DNA of 64,000 bases, taken from Rosa chinensis. Its lineage: Eukaryota > Streptophyta > Magnoliopsida > Rosales > Rosaceae. Location: the NCBI RefSeq assembly GCF_002994745.2, contig NC_037093.1:47658384-47722383 (forward strand), given 5' to 3'. This document shows, piece after piece, positions 36,028-46,343 of the stretch. Positions within the stretch are counted from its first letter, which is position 1. Each line of letters starts with the position of its first letter. Below the pieces are notes generated by a model. It was not told where the DNA came from, did no database searches, and worked only from the letters and a program-made list of their open reading frames with translations. Position numbers and translations under genes: made by a program.

Positions 36028-36231
36028 TGTTTAAGGAAAACTGAAATTGGGAGAGAATTGAGTCGTACTTTCATTGATCTTTATATAGAGGATTACAGGA
36101 CATAGAATCAGAGTTGTACAAGGAAAGATAATCGTACAATTAATCATATATCTCTAATTCTAAACCCTATTAAAACTAGGTCAAGTAACCTTAAGTTTGG
36201 GTCAGACACATATTCTGGATTCACTTGAACA
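36028..36231 (-). repeat. 5' LTR of the decayed complete copia element
   Basis: 204 bp with TG...CA ends, flanked on the right by CGAAC. Confidence 0.9.
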
Positions 36232-36553
36232 CGAACAAGATTTTCAAGGTCTTATTCACCTAGTGAGTAAAATGAGAACTTAGATTTTTCTATCCGAAAT
36301 GTGAGGTCTTGGCAATTACTCTGGCCGAAGGGAAAAAGGAATATTTATGCTTTTTAAACAACAAATCAAGGAGAACATGGGTAAAGTCCTTGATTACCCA
36401 TGTAAACTCATTTGATTAAGGAGATCATTCACTCAAGTTTGTTTTGATTATTGTACATTTTCTAATTGAGTTATGATTTAAAGATAATATCTGATAAAAA
36501 AAGTTAATAATTACCATAGTTCAAAAGGCCAGTGCAAACAAAGACATGCTAAA

Positions 36554-37629
36554 GGGTGCTTCTAAATGTACCCAGCAAATATCTTAACACACCCAGCCCT
36601 AGAATATTGTGTTTAATTTTCCAAATTTACCCTTAAGTAAAATACACCCAGCCAAAAACCCAGCAATCTTCTAGGCAGCAAGCACCATTCAAACCTAGCA
36701 AGCATCATTCAATGTTTCAAACCCAGCAAACATATACTTGATATAAACCTAAATGTCATCTCCATCATCACAATTAAGACTTAAGCGTTAAGATGAAAGA
36801 GAGAGAACAGTAGTCTTATTTCTAGAGGAACCCACTGATCAAGAACTTTCATGAATCAATCAAAGTCATCAAACATGCTGACAACGAAAATGTGTGATCT
36901 GTCGAGCTTGTATCCATGAGTCTTCTCCCCGGCAAGTTCGGCTTTCAGAAAAGTATTAACTCAATGAAGTAGCACATAGACAGTGGTCTTCTGCGTTTCG
37001 GGTTCAAGAGGCATCCAAAATCCATCTTCCTTGATCAGTGGGCAACATAAGGTTATTGTTAGCTTGCTGTAAATTATGCAAATGACATTTCAAGCTTCTC
37101 AATCGGAACCACCAGAAGGTTATATCAACAACGATTATGTTGCTGAACCGGGACTGCGGCTCCAAATTCGCATCGTTGTCGATATCTTCATCATCACTTG
37201 AAATGCCGAAGGTTTCTCCATGAGGGAGACGGATAGAGTTGAGGTCCAATTGCAAGAGATCAATTCCTAGTCTTGTCGACGTCTATTGGATCTGGTTGCT
37301 GGGTTTGTAAATTAAAGTAAGGGTAACGTTGGAAAGTGCATGACAATATTTTAAGTGTCGGGTGTATTTAGATATGGAAAATTCTACAATGTGTTAACGT
37401 ATGACATGCATACAATTCCTTAAAGTAGTAAAATCAGTCATCAAAATAGTAATATTAGTCCTCAAATAAGTGGTAACATAAGTCCTTGAAGTGGTAAATT
37501 TTTTTAATTACCACATGAGGCCTCAAGTGGTAAAATGAGTCCTCAAAGTAGTAAAAATAGTTTATGTATGAGAAATACATATCATAGCCTTACCCTTTAG
37601 ATATTTGTTGGGTATATTTAGAAAGACCC
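36554..37629. mobile_element. Pack-MULE with a captured eIF3B fragment
   Basis: Inverted ends: GGGTGCTTCTAAATGTACCC at 36554 and, on the minus strand from 37629, GGGTCTTTCTAAATATACCC. They agree over about 31 bases with a few changes. Directly outside are CATGCTAAA (36545-36553) and GATGCTAAA (37630-37638), a 9-base duplication with one mismatch, the length typical of Mutator-like elements. Inside are an eIF3B-like fragment and, at 37380-37610, an AT-rich block that resembles sequence in the element at 60.6-63.3 kb and may be a nested small element. No transposase. Confidence 0.8.
36815..37275 (-). pseudogene. Fragment of translation initiation factor eIF3 subunit B
   Basis: On the minus strand the frame gives L-D-L-N-S-I-R-L-P-H-G-E and F-G-I-S-S-D-D-E-D, then F-S-N-I-I-V-V-D, the start of eIF3B and the edge of its RRM. 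After frame changes come A-G-E-K-T-H-G-Y-K-L-D-R and H-I-F-V-V-S-M-F-D-D-F-D, also from eIF3B. Introns are absent in the part seen. Stops and shifts rule out function. Only the N-terminal 150 or so residues are represented; the parent gene has several hundred more. Confidence 0.8.
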
Positions 37630-37697
37630 GATGCTAAACATCAAGATAACACTTCTTAGCTGACAATAACAATGTGAATCAAGGAAGAATGGAGCTT

Positions 37698-37925
37698 CTT
37701 TTTTTTTTTTTTGATAATAAGGAGGTAAGAAACTTTATTATGATAGAATAAATTACACAATACTCAATTCAGCTGCAACAGCAGTAGATAAAAAAAGAGG
37801 AGCAGAAATAAACGAAAAATTAATGCTGACTATAATTTGCAACATGATTTGCTATCAAATGCGCAACATTGTTAGCACATCTCTTGACATGGACAATCTT
37901 CAGAGCCCATGGAGTAAGCTAGGTA
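37698..37925 (-). mobile_element. 5'-truncated LINE, 3' end only
   Basis: On the minus strand a coding tail reads V-H-V-K-R-C-A-N-N-V-A-H-L-I-A-N-H-V-A, typical of the RNase H-like end of plant LINE polyproteins. It is followed by a stop, a short 3' UTR ending CTTACCTCCTTATTATC, and a poly(A) tail (T run at 37698-37712 on the plus strand). Confidence 0.75.
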
Positions 37926-38812
37926 GATCTTAGTATAATGGTACTCTTTTTTTTTTCTTTTCACAATTGTAATTAGTCGAAGAGTTTGAATTTCACCTCC
38001 TCCGATATAATCTAGGACTAAAAAGAAGAATCAAGAAACTGCACATGAAATAACTTCTTAATTAGCTCTTAATTATTGTGAAGATTAAGTTTGCTAGCAA
38101 CATGCTAGGGTCTTAGAAAACTTAATTGCTGACTTGCTGAGGTCGTTTTGTACGAACAAATGATAGAGCTGATTGATCGATGTTCTTTAGGATTTCAGAT
38201 CAGAAGCCACAAAATCACAAGTACGATTGAAAATACATTATTAATAATGGTCATCAGCAATTAACCTAATACATTATTCAAGCATATATGAAATACCATT
38301 TTATTCACAGGATTTAGCCTCTTTTTTGGTACGTACTCCACGACAAATTAGGTATTACTACTGCACTCTGGGGAGGTGTAGGGAACCTTGTTGAATCAGT
38401 ACAGTAGTCATAGTTCATCTGTTCCTTTCTCACCTTCTCATATGCTTGTTGTTCGGTTGAGTTTAGTTGCCAATACTCCTGATGGTTCCACAAGTATGTG
38501 GATGCATAACATTCCTTAACATCGGTCCTGGACTTATCTAGTGTACAGCCAGAACTTATGTCAAACCCTTGGAAGTAAGCTCTAAATAGTGCATGGTTCC
38601 AGTCGATCTTTGTTTGGCCTCCATCAGTTTCCCAATTTGATCCATCCCATATGCTGGCGTCTATTATCATTGGCCGTGATGGGTAGGGAACCCTAATATT
38701 TTCATTGTTCTTGTAAACCCTAATTGGTTTATCGTCGACATAAAAACTATAGGCAAATGTAAAATCAAATATACATAAGAATTTGACAACATAAAAAACA
38801 ATAATGCTTCAC

Positions 38813-38838
38813 AGAGAGAGAGAGAGAGAGAGAGAGAG
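38813..38838 (+). repeat. (GA)n microsatellite in intron 3 of XTH-B
   Basis: About 13 GA units, absent from the matching intron of XTH-A. Confidence 0.9.
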
Positions 38839-39541
38839 GATTCTTACACAATTTGATGCTGATTCCAAATAATTTTGTAGTCATGAAAATCTGATTGGGA
38901 TCAAACCAAAAAAGAATCCTTTGCTCTCTATTATCACCATTAGTAATCACATTGGTCTGCAATACGAATGGCTTGCCTTCTCTATTACCCAAGAACTCAA
39001 AGTCCATCTCATCCAGCCGATCACCTTCTGTTGTTAGCTGAAAACATATGTAAATTAATAGCATGAATTAAATAACTTCCTCTAGCCATTGGGGGAAACT
39101 AAATTTAGTATTGTACAAACAAGGAAAAGATACATGGTGTAAAAGAATAAAATAAAATAAAAAATCAAAGAGGATGGAACAATATTCACATAAAAAGCAG
39201 TGACAACTCCAGCACAATATATCCCTCACTGGTATCTTGATCCTCATATGAAAGATCCCAGAACCAAACCATTTAATGGATTTAAACCCTGCGCCTGCAT
39301 TAAAGAAGAATCAGTGACGTACGTCAATTGATTAAAGGAGAAAATGGTTTGCAAAAAAAAAATAATAATAAAATAAAAGAGTGGAATATTGAAAAAATTA
39401 TTTCAGGCAAACCCCTGTTCTTGACCTGGTTGATGCAAGTTACTTAATTATAAATCCCATATCCCTCACCCCATGGCCATAGGATTTATTAAATTACAAG
39501 CTATAATAAGAGATAGCATTTATTTGTCATATTTAGTATTA

Positions 39542-42500
39542 GGGGAAGTCTAAGGTGTGTTGATGTTTGTCATACATCAACTTTTTAATTAATATATATT
39601 AAATTAAATTAGTTGGTGAAACCTGTTATACAGGTCAACAGGTTATCCAATTATAATTTGACATGTGTACTTAAAAAAAAAAAATTACCATACTAAGTAC
39701 TCATTTATTCTTTTATACGTAAATCGTTCAAAAACTTGTAATGAATATCGTAAATATAATAATTACTTTTATTACAACCATAATTATCATTAAATACGTC
39801 CAATGTGGTCTTTTGTTGTAAAATGCCTCATCGATGATATAATTTACAAAAGAAAGGACTCTAATTACAAAAAGAACAACTGGATTACAAGAATAAGGAC
39901 TTGAAAAGTTTTAGGTCTAACATGATTATTTACCATATAAACAAATCATTTGTTGTAGCATTGGTAAGTGGATCGTTTTTTTTTGTAAATGGATCATATT
40001 TCATGTAATTATCATAAAAACAACCATAATTACCACTTTATACTTCAATTGTTGTAATCTATAGTAAAATGCATTGTCAAACGAGTAATTCTCTCATGGA
40101 TGATAAGATTTACACAAGAAAAGTATTAATTACAAAATATAGAACTTTAATACACAATTAAGAACTCGCGCCTCATTTACAATATATACATAAAGTTTTA
40201 CCACTTTGACAGCAATTCGTTGTCACATTAGTAAAATGGTTCTCAGACTTGTAATATAAAAAATTACCACAAATAAGAGTTTGATTACTACTTCTACAAC
40301 AATTCGTTGTCAAACTTGTAATATTGAAGAATTACCACAAATACAACCTTGGTTATTACTTTGGGCCTCAATTGCCGTAAAATCTAGAAAAAACATTGTC
40401 AAATAAGTAAATAACTCCTAAAGGACAGTAATTACAAAATAGACAACCTTATTACACCATAAAGGACTCACTGCAAATTTACTTAAATATATGAAGTTTT
40501 ACTATTATAGCAACACATTTGTTGTTTTATTAGTAAAGTGGTTCTGAAAACTTGTAATAATAAAGTATTAAAAAGTGAACTAAGCTTTTTTTTTTTTTTT
40601 TTTTTTTCCGACCTTAGGATTGGGTTCTCTATTTCCCTTTCTCTTCCAAGCCCTTCTTAGTTCTTCCTTCTTCCTTCTTACTTCTTCCTTCTTGGTCCAT
40701 AGTTAATCTTTGGCTCTCAGATTATCTGCTTCTTCTTTTTTTCTTCTTTTGTTGTCATTTTTCTTCGTTCTATATCTTCTACTTCCTCTCTCCTCCAGTC
40801 GCTCTCACCCTCAAAAACCAGATCGAAAAACATACCAAACACCAAACAACCAAATCTGAATTGTACCTTCGCCATCCGTTTCGTCTTCCTTCTCTCTTAG
40901 CCTCTCACATCCTGCTTCATTTCCTATGAAACCAATCTTGGCCCAAAATCCGTAATACCCAAATCAAAAAACCTAACACCTCAGCCCCAAATACCTCCTC
41001 CAATCTCACTTGCTCTCTCGACTTCTTGCTTAGCAATCAGTTGCTTGTCGCACTCGATTTCTGTACTTGCAATCGAAATCTTGTGGCTCGTTAGGTATTT
41101 CTTTCTTTTTGGTATATGTTTGCAGTCTATTTTCGGTAAATTGGAGTTGATTTTGGTTAGTTCTTTGGTTTTTGAATGTGATTCTATTGCAGCAATTGAA
41201 AGGGGCTTCTGGGGCTTCTGGGGCGGAAGAGGACTGCGCATATTGGGTCCAACAAAGCTGAGAGAGGTAGGGATGGCTCTTCTATGGAAGGAAGAAGGTC
41301 TGGCCTTGTGCATGAGAGTTCTTCTTCACAGGTATATGCAATTTGTTTTAAAAAAATTCACCCTGTTTTGGTCTTTTTTTATTATTTTTTATTGGATTTA
41401 TATATGAATTTGGAATTTGTATGAAAAGTTGTGTTCTTGTTAATTTGTTGGAGGAGGTGTTGAATGAAGGAGGGTCAACTTGGAGGGGGTTTGAGATTGG
41501 AATATAATGGTGGCATTGAGTAATGTTAGGGGTGACGTGATGAATTTGTAGAGGTGTGGGTGTGACCTGATGAATTTTTTAAGGTCAGGGTTTTTGGGTA
41601 AACTTAGAGGTTGTGATGACTTCTGTGGGAATTGAGTTTTAGAGTTTCTGTGTTGTAGTTTTATTTCAAAATGACATTTTGTGTAAGAAACTGAGACTTG
41701 TTGCTTCTCTGTTTTTGGTAGGCTTGTACTTTTCCTTTTTCACTAAGGGTTGCTTTTATCAGGTAACTGGGGTAGGGAAATTTACTGAATTGGGAAGGCT
41801 CAGGGCTAGCGCCGATTCAAAAGACACGGAGAAACAGAAGAATAAAACCCACTTGCAGGTCAGCTCACTCAACTATTGTTGTAACAGATTTTATTCTCTT
41901 AATTGTAAATGCACGATATATTAAACCATAGAGGACTCTTCATAGGTGCTTTTAAAGGAGGTTGCTACCTTCATGGGTGCTGTCGGATTCATGGTTGCTG
42001 CCATTGTTGCATATGTTGTTTGGATCAGGTATTCAACCTCCAGATATTGAAGGTTCATACGATCCATCCATGCCTGCAACAATGAAAATATTATCCAAGT
42101 ATTAACAAACCATAATCAACTGACATTATGTTTGGTCTAATTTTCTAGCCCAAACCATTCTCCAAGAGTAAAATACTATAACCTATCTAAACCATTATGC
42201 TTTTGATGCCAAATAAGGTTCTCCACTTTCAATAACATATCACAGATATCAAATACTACATATAAATATAAGCACACCACACAAAAGTCTACGCTTTCAT
42301 CTTCATGTTATTTATACTTTTGATTGAGAAAACCAGGTAAAATAATGCAGTTCAGAGTACTTGATGCACTATTAACATATCAACTTAATTCTTCTGTTTG
42401 GTATCATGATTGGTGATCAAACTATAACAAGACATCAATCAGTTAAGATTCACAATGGAGGAGTCCTAAAAGTGATCATAATGTGTTATTAGAAAAACAA

Positions 42501-44185
42501 AATTACTCATGTCATTAACGATGCTAGTTTCAACAGATCACCTACATATTAGAGAAATTATATACCAATGAAACAACTTCCAACCAAACAATAGCACAGA
42601 TTTACCAAACATATAAACACAGCCATTCAACACTTACGAGCAATTACATAGAGTTTTTCGTCTATCAGAAAATTACTAATTAGAGAATGTCATTATTGTT
42701 AGATTTCTGTACGTTATCTTCTGTTTGTAGATTTAATGTAGGTATAAATAGGAGCATTATAGTTCTGTTATATATATATATATGCTCATGAGTACATCAA
42801 GACAATAACTAGCTAGAGGTTTACATCAGATACATTAGTCTATTATACGACATTAAGTCTTTAATTGATAGATAGCCTAACAAACTATAGCTCATGAACT
42901 GGTCAGAGAGTATGCTGGCCTTTGAAGTAAAAAATTACTATGATAGTGTAGTATATGTGGTCGGACCTATTTGAGATTTTGAAATAATTATTCTGGATCC
43001 TTTATATTTTCTTTAACCATGCAATGTCGTATTTGAGTTATGATTTTCCTTCAGCCCACGTAACTTGTAATGATTCTGAATTTCTCTTGTATGTACAGTT
43101 AAAGACAGTATTTTCCTCGTTCAAAGATGTCAATGTAATTCAGTTTTCATCAATGCAAGATGCGTTCCTTGGTTTTGCTGACAAGGTAAGTCTTTATTTC
43201 TTTGACCTTTGGTTTCATACAGGCTAAACGTGTAAACCTGTTTAGTTGCTATTTGTTGATGCTGTGCAAAATTAATCTATTCTCAGATAAGGGAAGAGAG
43301 ATTCAGGAATCGCGTGAAGCGATACGTTGGTATATGGTGTTGTGTAGCTGAGCATACTCCTGGCCACATATATTATGACATGTACTGGGATGAGAAACCA
43401 GGTACATATATATATTGAATGTTGTGTGCAGGTACATATATATTACATGATGTAGTCAGATACCTTAGGTTCACAACAACACAAATCAAGAAGCATAAAA
43501 CAAATAAGCCTACAAGAACTGGGCAAAAGAAAGACATACCGTTTAAAGCCGACAAGAAGTGTATTCAAATCAAAGGGTGTAGGTATGTGTTGATATCCAA
43601 ATCTCGCTAGAGAGTCAATTGTAAAACAAAGTTATCAGGCTAGGAAGATATACTGCCTTGGATCCGAGTAGAAAACAATCCTGTGTATCCAATGTTCCAA
43701 TCCACCTCTATGCGGATTGTAGTTTGTTGTAAAAAAAAAAAAAAAAAAGAGAGAGAGAGAGAGAGAACAGTACAAAGAAAACCAGAAACCTTACATAGAA
43801 GGTAGAATTCGTTTGCCATCAAACAACATAAAAGGAGAAGACGAACAAACAGAAAAGGATTCTACTTACCTAAGTATTGATTGAAACATCCAGTTGTAGT
43901 GGTCGTTCTTTCTCACTTTGTACATGAACAAACTGTCGTTCTTCCCCTTTTCCTCGTCTTCTCCTCTTTTTCAATTTAGGGTTTTTTTTTTAATTTCATT
44001 GTAAATATGTAATTCAGAATTTTGAAAAAGAAAAAAAAAAGTTTATAAAGGCTACCTGGTAAGCAGGTCACCACTATTGAATATTTCTGACCATCAGATA
44101 TATTCAACTTTTAATTAAATCTAACGGTCTAAAATATTCTAAAAACTTGATGTATGGCATACGTCAACATATGCTAGAATTTTCC
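39542..44185. mobile_element. Pack-MULE in intron 1 of XTH-B, perfect 9-bp target duplication
   Basis: TTAGTATTA occurs directly outside both ends (39533-39541 and 44186-44194). Inverted ends are GGGGAAG...TGTTGATGTTTGTCATACATCAA on the left and, on the minus strand at the right, GGAAAATTC...TGTTGACGTATGCCATACATCAA. A 9-base duplication is the mark of Mutator-like elements. The left 900 bp are AT-rich with many short repeats around TTACCACAA and GTTGT. The middle (40.6-43.6 kb) contains gene-like exons. No MURA transposase was found, so it is non-autonomous. The neighbouring XTH-A intron gives the empty gene structure. Confidence 0.88.
40980..43610 (+). CDS. Captured, intron-containing gene pieces inside the Pack-MULE (unrecognised)
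   Basis: Spliced-looking coding pieces on the plus strand: about 41180-41331, 41763-41858 (32 codons, V-T-G-V-G-K-F-T-E-L-G), 41946-42028 (L-L-K-E-V-A-T-F, then a membrane helix M-G-A-V-G-F-M-V-A-A-I-V-A-Y-V-V-W), 43099-43185 (L-K-T-V-F-S-S-F-K-D-V-N), 43287-43401 (E-R-F-R-N-R-V-K-R-Y-V-G-I-W-C-C) and a tail ending at TAG 43608-43610. Most have AG before and GT after. A pyrimidine-rich leader precedes them at 40600-40800. I do not recognise the family. The pieces may come from more than one parent gene, and the joined frame is not certain. Confidence 0.45.
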
Positions 44186-44619
44186 TTAGTATTATTATCA
44201 TATTCACAGAACGGTAGCTCTAGTTAACACACTGATCCATCCCCTAATTAATTAATATATAGTTTATAAGACACATATCCTTTACTTAAAACAGGAGAAA
44301 TGATTGAGTCTGAGATCAAAACACGAATATAAACTTACATTAAGCTGAATCATGCAAGTTAGGGGAGATTACTATAGTGAGCATCTAACAAAGATAAAAA
44401 GAAGACAAGGAAGAGGTAGATCAATGTAGATCGATGATAATAACCCGAATATTTATCCATGTAGATCTGCATTTGTCTCCCTTCATCCGTACGCAAGGCA
44501 TGGTCAAATCCCCATGTGACATTATAATTTTCGTCGAAGCCAGTGTCCCCATTTGCAAGCATCCCACCACAAACAAAAAGCAAAAGAAACATACAAAAAC
44601 CCTTCACTGAAGAAGCCAT

Positions 44620-45194
44620 CCTAATTATTTAGCCAAAATATGCAAGTGTTTGCAAGTTATGATCGAAATCGTAAGCTGTAATAATTAATATACACAGAGG
44701 ATGATTTGAAAGACTTGATAATTAAGAACCCAAGAGAGCAAGAAGGGTACGTAGTGTCTGAGCCATCATTCCAGGCCTCTACCAACCCTACACATTAATT
44801 CTTAACCACACGCTAATGACTTCTCTAGTTCCTTGCTATCCGATCTCCATAAACAAACGTCCAAACCACATCATTATTACCTTCTTTTTCATAAGCAACT
44901 CTTTTCAAAAACTACTTTAAGATTTTGCAAAAACTTTTAACCCTTTTTAGATCATATTTTTCATGGAGCAGAAAAAAGCGGCCATTTGAATAGAAAGCCT
45001 TGAAGGTCAATTGTTCTCCCACAGCATTAATTTTCTTCCACTTTTGTTAAATAGAGAAAAAGAGCTTCAAACCTAGCTAGCTATTGTACCCAGAAGGTGG
45101 ATCAAAATTTGTTGTATTTTCAAGGTACAGACATGCATACGTAGCTGTGAGCTTGGGTGTGAGTAATTTCTGGTTTGTGAATGATCGATGGGGG
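44620..45194 (-). other. Upstream region of XTH-B, cut off by the gypsy element
   Basis: No gene. Similar in order to the upstream region of XTH-A (27170-27830). Its continuation is found at 59620 onward, on the far side of the 14.3-kb insertion. Confidence 0.6.
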
Positions 45195-45340
45195 TTGACA
45201 CGGAAATCCAGTATGGTACAAACTGTCTCTTTTGAATGCGCGAGCGTGCCATCACCGTGGGGTGCAGTCATCGGAGCGTCCCTTGACCTGACTTCTTGAT
45301 CAAGCGTTGTGGACGAGGAGAGCACCAACCTCGTCACAAG
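45195..45340 (+). repeat. Partial LTR head in tandem with the left gypsy LTR
   Basis: 146 bases match the first part of the LTR (TTGACACGGAAATCC...CTCGTCACAAG). They stand directly before a full LTR, separated by CTGG. Together the two repeats make a repetitive minus-strand frame at 45508-45077 that is not a gene. Confidence 0.85.
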
Positions 45341-45344
45341 CTGG

Positions 45345-46086
45345 TGTTTGACACGGAAATCCAGTATGGTACAAACTGTCTCTTTTGAATGCGCGAGCGT
45401 GCCATCACCGTGGGGTGCAGTCGTCGGGGCGTCCCTTGACCTGACTTCTTGATCAAGCGTTGTGGACAAGGAGAGCACCAACCTCGTCACAAGGCTCTTT
45501 TCCTGCATTCCGAGAAAGGACTTCTTGCCTTACGGATAAGGGCTTTGGTTGTGATCTCTTCGCGTCACCGAATCGATACTCAACGTTGTAGGTTGAGCAT
45601 AGCAATCACTGAGAAGTTCTGAGAAAGGACAAGGTTTGCTAAACCGTATCTTTAGCTTAGCTGGGTTGCGAGGGCGTTACCCTTGCTTCACTGGTAGTAT
45701 CGGTGGCAGTAGCACTAATAGTCGGCTCTTGAAGAGACTAGGACTGGAAGCATGGTCGCCGGGTTTCAACGAGGTTGAAGGTTTGCTCCGGGGAGGCTTG
45801 ATAATCCGAGGGATTGAATGATTTCAGAGTTGTCCTTGATTCGTCCTTGAAACCCGTTATTTATACTAGGGTTTCGACTGCTCCTTGCCATAGAAGGATT
45901 ATTGATTGCAGTTTCCTATTCAATCTCCGCTACCTGACTCCAATAAGGGCTCGTTTTCCTTATGGATCTCGGAATGGGCGAAACTGTAACCCAATTCCAA
46001 GTAGACTTATTTTTGGGTCGCAGGTATCGGCCTGTTATGTGAAATCCACTAAAAGATCTTGCCAAAATTACTTTTGGGCTCAAACA
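45345..46086 (-). repeat. 3' LTR of the gypsy element
   Basis: 742 bp. It differs from the 5' LTR by a 12-13 bp stretch near 45990 (present here, absent there) and scattered substitutions, a few per cent by eye. Its minus-strand neighbour GCGGGGCAA may be the polypurine tract. Confidence 0.92.
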
Positions 46087-46234
46087 TTGCCCCGCAGGCC
46101 TCGAAATGGGCCCATGAGAATGTAACTGATTGAAGGGGACTAAAACGACGTGTCTGATGACTGAAACGATATCATTAATGAGGGTTACGTCTATTCGCTT
46201 GGCAAAACGTCTTTTCGTTTCCCTCACAAAATCT

Positions 46235-46246
46235 TTTATTTAAATC
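46235..46246 (+). promoter_or_regulatory. Possible TATA box of the antisense PMD gene
   Basis: TTTATTTAAATC lies about 100 bases before the ATG at 46344, and between it and the ATG is a pyrimidine-rich leader. It is inside the element but outside the LTR, so the gene may have its own promoter. Confidence 0.35.
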
Positions 46247-46343
46247 CCGCAGCCACTCCAAACTTGTCACACAGAAACTCTTCAGTCTCCTAAAACCCAG
46301 AAACTCTTCTGTCCCAAACAATCCTCCTTACAGAAACCCAGAA

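Larger units (their letters stand above)
29718..36231 (-). mobile_element. Complete but decayed Ty1/copia element
   Basis: LTRs at 29718-29942 (225 bp) and 36028-36231 (204 bp) start TGTTTAAG and end in TTAAACA or TTGAACA. The target duplication CGAAC is exact at 29713-29717 and 36232-36236. The minus-strand order is leader, gag (35095 to 34037), integrase (about 33180 to 32280), RT remains (31900 to 30950), RNase H (30792 to 30300), polypurine tract. Next to the 5' LTR the minus strand reads TTATCAGCACGAAGC, a primer site type seen in some plant copia elements. Frames are broken throughout. Confidence 0.93.
38314..44619 (-). pseudogene. XTH-B, paralogue of XTH-A with two frameshifts and a MULE in intron 1
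   Basis: Exons on the minus strand, placed by comparison with XTH-A: 44619-44445, 39294-39190, 39037-38848, 38746-38314, all with GT..AG borders. Exon 1 gives a signal peptide and G-F-D-E-N-Y-N-V-T-W-G-F-D-H. The catalytic motif D-E-M-D-F-E-F-L-G is kept. Exon 2 has a 4-base ATAT gain near 39218-39221, shifting the frame before the G-V-V-T-A-F-Y block. Exon 3 has lost one base near 38895, shifting the frame before F-H-D-Y-K-I. The last exon is otherwise well kept ([16 protein letters not shown]). Intron 1 has grown from 580 to about 5,150 bp by insertion of a transposon. I expect no active enzyme; either frameshift could be checked in other individuals. Confidence 0.88.

Noticed and set aside
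45077..45508. Minus-strand frame with an internally repeated protein
   Set aside because: Caused by the tandem LTR heads; not a gene.
45636..45821. 61-residue frame, also present at 59181-59366
   Set aside because: Both lie at the same place in the two LTRs; chance frames.
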